Shown: in pieces, positions 61,193 through 64,000 of the stretch
How the letters are laid out: the number at the start of each line of letters is the position of its first letter
Position numbering within the stretch: the stretch's first letter is position 1
NCBI RefSeq assembly: GCF_011617705.1
Contig: NZ_CP050154.1
Coordinates: 434,001 to 498,000, forward strand
DNA from: Brevibacterium limosum
GTDB lineage: Bacteria; Actinomycetota; Actinomycetes; Actinomycetales; Brevibacteriaceae
Length of the DNA stretch: 64,000 nucleotides
Reading direction: 5' to 3'
The notes under the pieces: model-generated
Told to the model about the DNA's origin: nothing
The model's input: only the letters and a program-made list of their open reading frames with translations
Database searches by the model: none
Translations under genes and position numbers: made by a program

Positions 61193-63579
61193 GACTCGAA
61201 CGTGCGAACTCGAAGAAGCCGGTGAACTGGTTCTCCCTCCTCGGCCTGGTCCTCATCCCGATCATCGTGGCGGCCGGATTCATCCTCGCCACGTGGAAGA
61301 GCGGTGATCGTCTCGAGACCATCGAAGCCGCCATCGTCAACAATGACGATGGGGCGAAGGTCGACGGCAAGACCGTGCCGATCGGCCGTCAGCTGACGAG
61401 CGGTCTGGTGGGTGAGGACGAGAACAACATCCACTGGGTCATCACCGACGAAGAGGATGCGCAGAACGGGCTGTCGGACGGCACATACGCCGCGAAGCTG
61501 ACGATCCCCGAAGGCTTCTCCCGCGCTGTGACCTCGGTCGATGATGCGAAGTCGGCGACGCAGACGCAGCTCGACGTCGACGTGTCCGGGACCGCTCCCG
61601 CGCTCGATACGCAGATCTCCCGATCCGTCGCCGAGGTGGCGCGGACGACCTTCAACACGCAGATGACCGAGAACTACCTCGACAACATCTACGTGGGCTT
61701 CAACAAGATGAGCGACCAGATGAAGGACCTCGGCGACGCCGCCGGGGAACTCGACAAGGGTGCCGAAGGTCTCAAGGAAGGCACCGGACAATCCGCTGAA
61801 GGTGCCGGCGAGCTGTCTACGGGCATGAAGCAGCTCAGTGACAACGGCGGCGAGCTCAAGTCCGGAGCCACGGAGCTGTCGAAGGGCGCCGGCGAACTGT
61901 CCAAGGGCGCCTCGGAGATGTCCGGGGGCCTGAACGAACTCGACAAGAAGACCTCGAAGCTGCCCGAGAGCACGCAGAAGCTGGCTGACGGCTCCGGTGA
62001 GCTCTCCGACGGCGTCGACGAGTACACGAAGTCCATCGACGAGATCATCAAGGGCTTCGCCGGTTCCGGAGACTCGGGTGAAGGCGGTCTGGGTGACATC
62101 ACCAAGGGCGGCAAGGAGCTCGAGAAGGGCGCCGACGGTGTGTCCAAGGGCGCCTCCGGCCTCTCCGACGGATTGCACCAGTACCGCGATGGGCTGAAGG
62201 AGGGTGCGGACAAGGCCGATCAGCTGGCCGGGACGAAGCCTGATCTCGACGCGCTCGTGGCTGCCGGCATCATGACAAAGGACGAGGCGGAGCAGGCACG
62301 GGCCGAGATGTGCCCGACCGGCACTCCCGATCAGGTCTGCCAGGGCATCGAGCAGGCCTATGCACAGGGGCTGTTCAACGGCACCTCGGGTGGTCTGAAC
62401 CAGGCCGTCGACGGGCTCGAGCAGGAGCAGAACGGCTCGTCCCTCCTCGGCGGGTCCGATGAACTCGCCAAGGGTGCTTCGGAACTCTCCGACGGCGTGA
62501 CCAAGTTCGTCAAGGGACTCGAGGACGGCCTCGGTGAGCTGACGAAGGGCATGGAGGACATCTCGAAGAACGCTCCGAAGCTGCTCGAGGCCTCGAAGGG
62601 ACTGCGTGACGGTGCCGCCGGGGTCGCCGACGGCAACCAGCAGCTCGCCGACGGAATGCCGGCCCTGTCCAAGGGCATCGGCAAGGTCGCCGACGGTTCC
62701 TCGGAGCTCTCCGACGGTGCCGGTCAGCTCAGCGATGGGCTGAGCGAATACAGCACCGGCGTCGGCAAGTACACCGACGGCGTCTCCGAAGCCGCGACCG
62801 GCACCTCCGAACTCTCAGCAGGCCTCGACAAACTCGATGAGGGTACGGGCAAGTACGCGAAGGGCGTGAGCAAGTTCGCCGACGGCGTCAAGGACGGCGC
62901 GGACGAAGTGCCGTCCTACACGGCTCCGGAACGTGACCGCTTGGCCAAGGTCGCCTCGGCGAATATCGAATCCCCGGACACGGACAGCGTCACGGATGTG
63001 CTGGCGGGATCGACGATCGCGCTGCTCATCATGCTTGCCCTGTGGATCGGCGGACTCGTCACCTACACGGTGCTCAAGCCGATCCCGGCATGGGCTCTCC
63101 TCTCGACGAAGTCCTCGTTCGCCGTGTGGGCGCGCGGACTGCTGCCCGGTCTCGTCGTCGGCGTGCTGCAGGCGCTCGTGCTCTCGATCCTCGCGGTCAC
63201 CGTGATGGACATCGACGCGATCCAAGGCTTCGACATCGCAGTGCTCACATTCGTCTCAGCGATCGTGTTCATGATCCTGAACTTCGCACTCGTGGCGTGG
63301 TTCGGGGGAGTGGGCCGGTTCCTCTCGGTCATCGCCGTCGTGCTGGCAGTGGCCGGTCGGACCATCGGGGCGGTGCCGCAGTTCTTCGACTTCGTCGCGC
63401 CGATCCTGCCGCTGACTCCGTCGATGAACGGCTTCGCAGCGATCGCCGCAGGCACCACCGGACAGGCTGCCGCGTACGGCGGACTGCTGGCCTGGGCGGT
63501 CATCGGCATCGTGATGTCGCTGCTGGCCATCGTCCGGGCCCGGACCACGAAGCCCGAAGCCGCCCTCGAAATGGCGTAG
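61189..63579 (+). CDS. YhgE/Pip-family membrane protein
   Basis: A 796-residue protein. An N-terminal helix (WFSLLGLVLIPIIVAAGFIL) anchors a large extracytoplasmic region made of Gly/Ser/Leu repeats such as LSKGAGELSKGASEMSGGL and LADGSGELSDGV (about residues 185-590), predicted long coiled coil. Five or six C-terminal helices follow, resembling ABC-2 permeases. Family members include phage receptors (Pip, YueB) and secretion-linked EsaA. The GTG start lies in the MMPL stop (GTGA). Together with the MMPL protein it may form one export complex under TetR control. Confidence 0.9.
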   Translation: MRLERANSKKPVNWFSLLGLVLIPIIVAAGFILATWKSGDRLETIEAAIVNNDDGAKVDGKTVPIGRQLTSGLVGEDENNIHWVITDEEDAQNGLSDGTYAAKLTIPEGFSRAVTSVDDAKSATQTQLDVDVSGTAPALDTQISRSVAEVARTTFNTQMTENYLDNIYVGFNKMSDQMKDLGDAAGELDKGAEGLKEGTGQSAEGAGELSTGMKQLSDNGGELKSGATELSKGAGELSKGASEMSGGLNELDKKTSKLPESTQKLADGSGELSDGVDEYTKSIDEIIKGFAGSGDSGEGGLGDITKGGKELEKGADGVSKGASGLSDGLHQYRDGLKEGADKADQLAGTKPDLDALVAAGIMTKDEAEQARAEMCPTGTPDQVCQGIEQAYAQGLFNGTSGGLNQAVDGLEQEQNGSSLLGGSDELAKGASELSDGVTKFVKGLEDGLGELTKGMEDISKNAPKLLEASKGLRDGAAGVADGNQQLADGMPALSKGIGKVADGSSELSDGAGQLSDGLSEYSTGVGKYTDGVSEAATGTSELSAGLDKLDEGTGKYAKGVSKFADGVKDGADEVPSYTAPERDRLAKVASANIESPDTDSVTDVLAGSTIALLIMLALWIGGLVTYTVLKPIPAWALLSTKSSFAVWARGLLPGLVVGVLQALVLSILAVTVMDIDAIQGFDIAVLTFVSAIVFMILNFALVAWFGGVGRFLSVIAVVLAVAGRTIGAVPQFFDFVAPILPLTPSMNGFAAIAAGTTGQAAAYGGLLAWAVIGIVMSLLAIVRARTTKPEAALEMA

Positions 63580-63686
63580 TCGCGCGGGGTGCGGGTCGGC
63601 GCGGTAAGGCGCCCCCTCGCGCGTTGTGTCACGGTGCTTCGTGACGGCGGAGCGGCCGTGCGCGGCCCGTAGCGGCGGCCGAGACC

Positions 63687-63756
63687 GTTTCGGTACACCC
63701 TTTTCTGAAATGCTCACTTTCCTCCATGTGCATTACAGAGAAGGGTGTACCGAAAC
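63687..63756. terminator. Long hairpin downstream of the YhgE gene
   Basis: Arms GTTTCGGTACACCCTT and AAGGGTGTACCGAAAC (16 bp, perfect), with further inner pairing AATGC/GCATT. It lies in the 63580-63901 gap, which shows no gene, between convergent coding regions. Confidence 0.7.
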
Positions 63757-63901
63757 TCGCCTCGTGCATTGCGCGGCGCGGAGTTCGGCAATTGCCGCGG
63801 GTGGTGTGGGGCGCTGGCGGAACTGGGCCGTCAGCGTCCGCAGAGTCGCGGGTGGGCCGAGAGTTCTCGGCGACTGGCGTCCGGCGAGAGCCTGCGGGGT
63901 G

Positions 63902-64000
63902 TCAGAGGAGGTCGAGGATCGCCTCTGCGGCGGCGTGCGAGTCGTGGAGCGTGGCCGCATCGGTGCCGGGGTTCGCGGCGATCGCCAGCCCCCACTGCTT
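63902..64000 (-). CDS. C-terminal end of an unidentified protein, cut by window end
   Basis: Open frame entering from base 64000 and ending in TGA at 63902. The last 32 residues include KQWGLAIAANPGTD and end HAAAEAILDLL. Codon use is typical of the genome, and the helical end looks like a real C-terminus. Too short to name. Confidence 0.5.
   Translation of the reverse strand, partial: KQWGLAIAANPGTDAATLHDSHAAAEAILDLL

Noticed and set aside
63733..63960. 75-residue minus-strand ORF near the right end
   Set aside because: Arg/Pro/Thr-rich, spans the hairpin at 63687-63756, and conflicts with the better-looking gene end at 63902-64000.

Overview
The window is a high-GC actinobacterial chromosome segment, most likely from Brevibacterium or a close relative in the Micrococcales. 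This is inferred from the dnaK-grpE-dnaJ-hspR operon with HspR (HAIR) sites, a DtxR-type iron box, a Bpa-type proteasome activator, a Cys-free L36 and LPXTG wall proteins. No transposase, integrase, CRISPR array or phage gene was found. It reads as core chromosome with small accessory modules. About 46 protein genes (two cut by the window ends) and one tRNA are supported.

Layout. 1-1622: 3' part of an amidase gene. 1837-12421: nitrate respiration. A Cys-rich HTH regulator (ArnR-like) lies beside a tight narK-narG-narH-narJ-narI operon on the minus strand, and a mobA-type gene is divergent from narK. The same inverted repeat, TTCTAC-N5-GTAGAA, occurs upstream of the regulator and in the narK/mobA intergenic region, which suggests a private regulon. 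12577-15435: an APC permease and a divergent GntR regulator. 15547-18501: a zinc-limitation module (Cys-free L36, a CobW-like protein without a P-loop, a Fur-family Zur, and a true COG0523 GTPase) with candidate Zur boxes in both divergent promoters. 18828-22505: an RND transporter with a long charged helical insert, flanked by two copies of a 56-bp palindrome. 22591-26659: lactate use (LldR-like regulator, lactate permease, L-lactate dehydrogenase). 26740-28769: two divergent siderophore-binding proteins around an iron box. 28801-30896: MerR regulator and SulP transporter. 31024-35509: heat-shock operon with a SigH-type promoter and two HAIR sites. 35574-40346: DUF1206 membrane protein and two paralogous LPXTG proteins that share an almost identical 295-bp block. 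40569-44018: lipid kinase, seryl-tRNA synthetase, HAD phosphatase. 44081-47098: minus-strand operon of quinone oxidoreductase, Bpa, an unknown protein and a HAD phosphatase. 47480-51551: threonine dehydratase and a maltokinase-like protein with a long acidic tail. 51726-51813: tRNA-Ser(UGA). 52056-56250: permease, metallo-beta-lactamase-fold hydrolase and C45-type acyltransferase. 56256-63579: an unknown protein, then TetR, an MMPL transporter with an appended degenerate ATPase-like domain, and a YhgE/Pip protein. The window ends in the last codons of a minus-strand gene.

Most genes are tightly packed, with 4-bp overlaps inside operons and strong GC hairpins between convergent genes. The most distinctive observations are the shared nar operator, the zinc module with its P-loop-less CobW paralogue, the MMPL fusion with paired ATACA-N4-TGTAT operators, the 56-bp palindrome family with compensatory changes, and the near-identical block in the two LPXTG genes.
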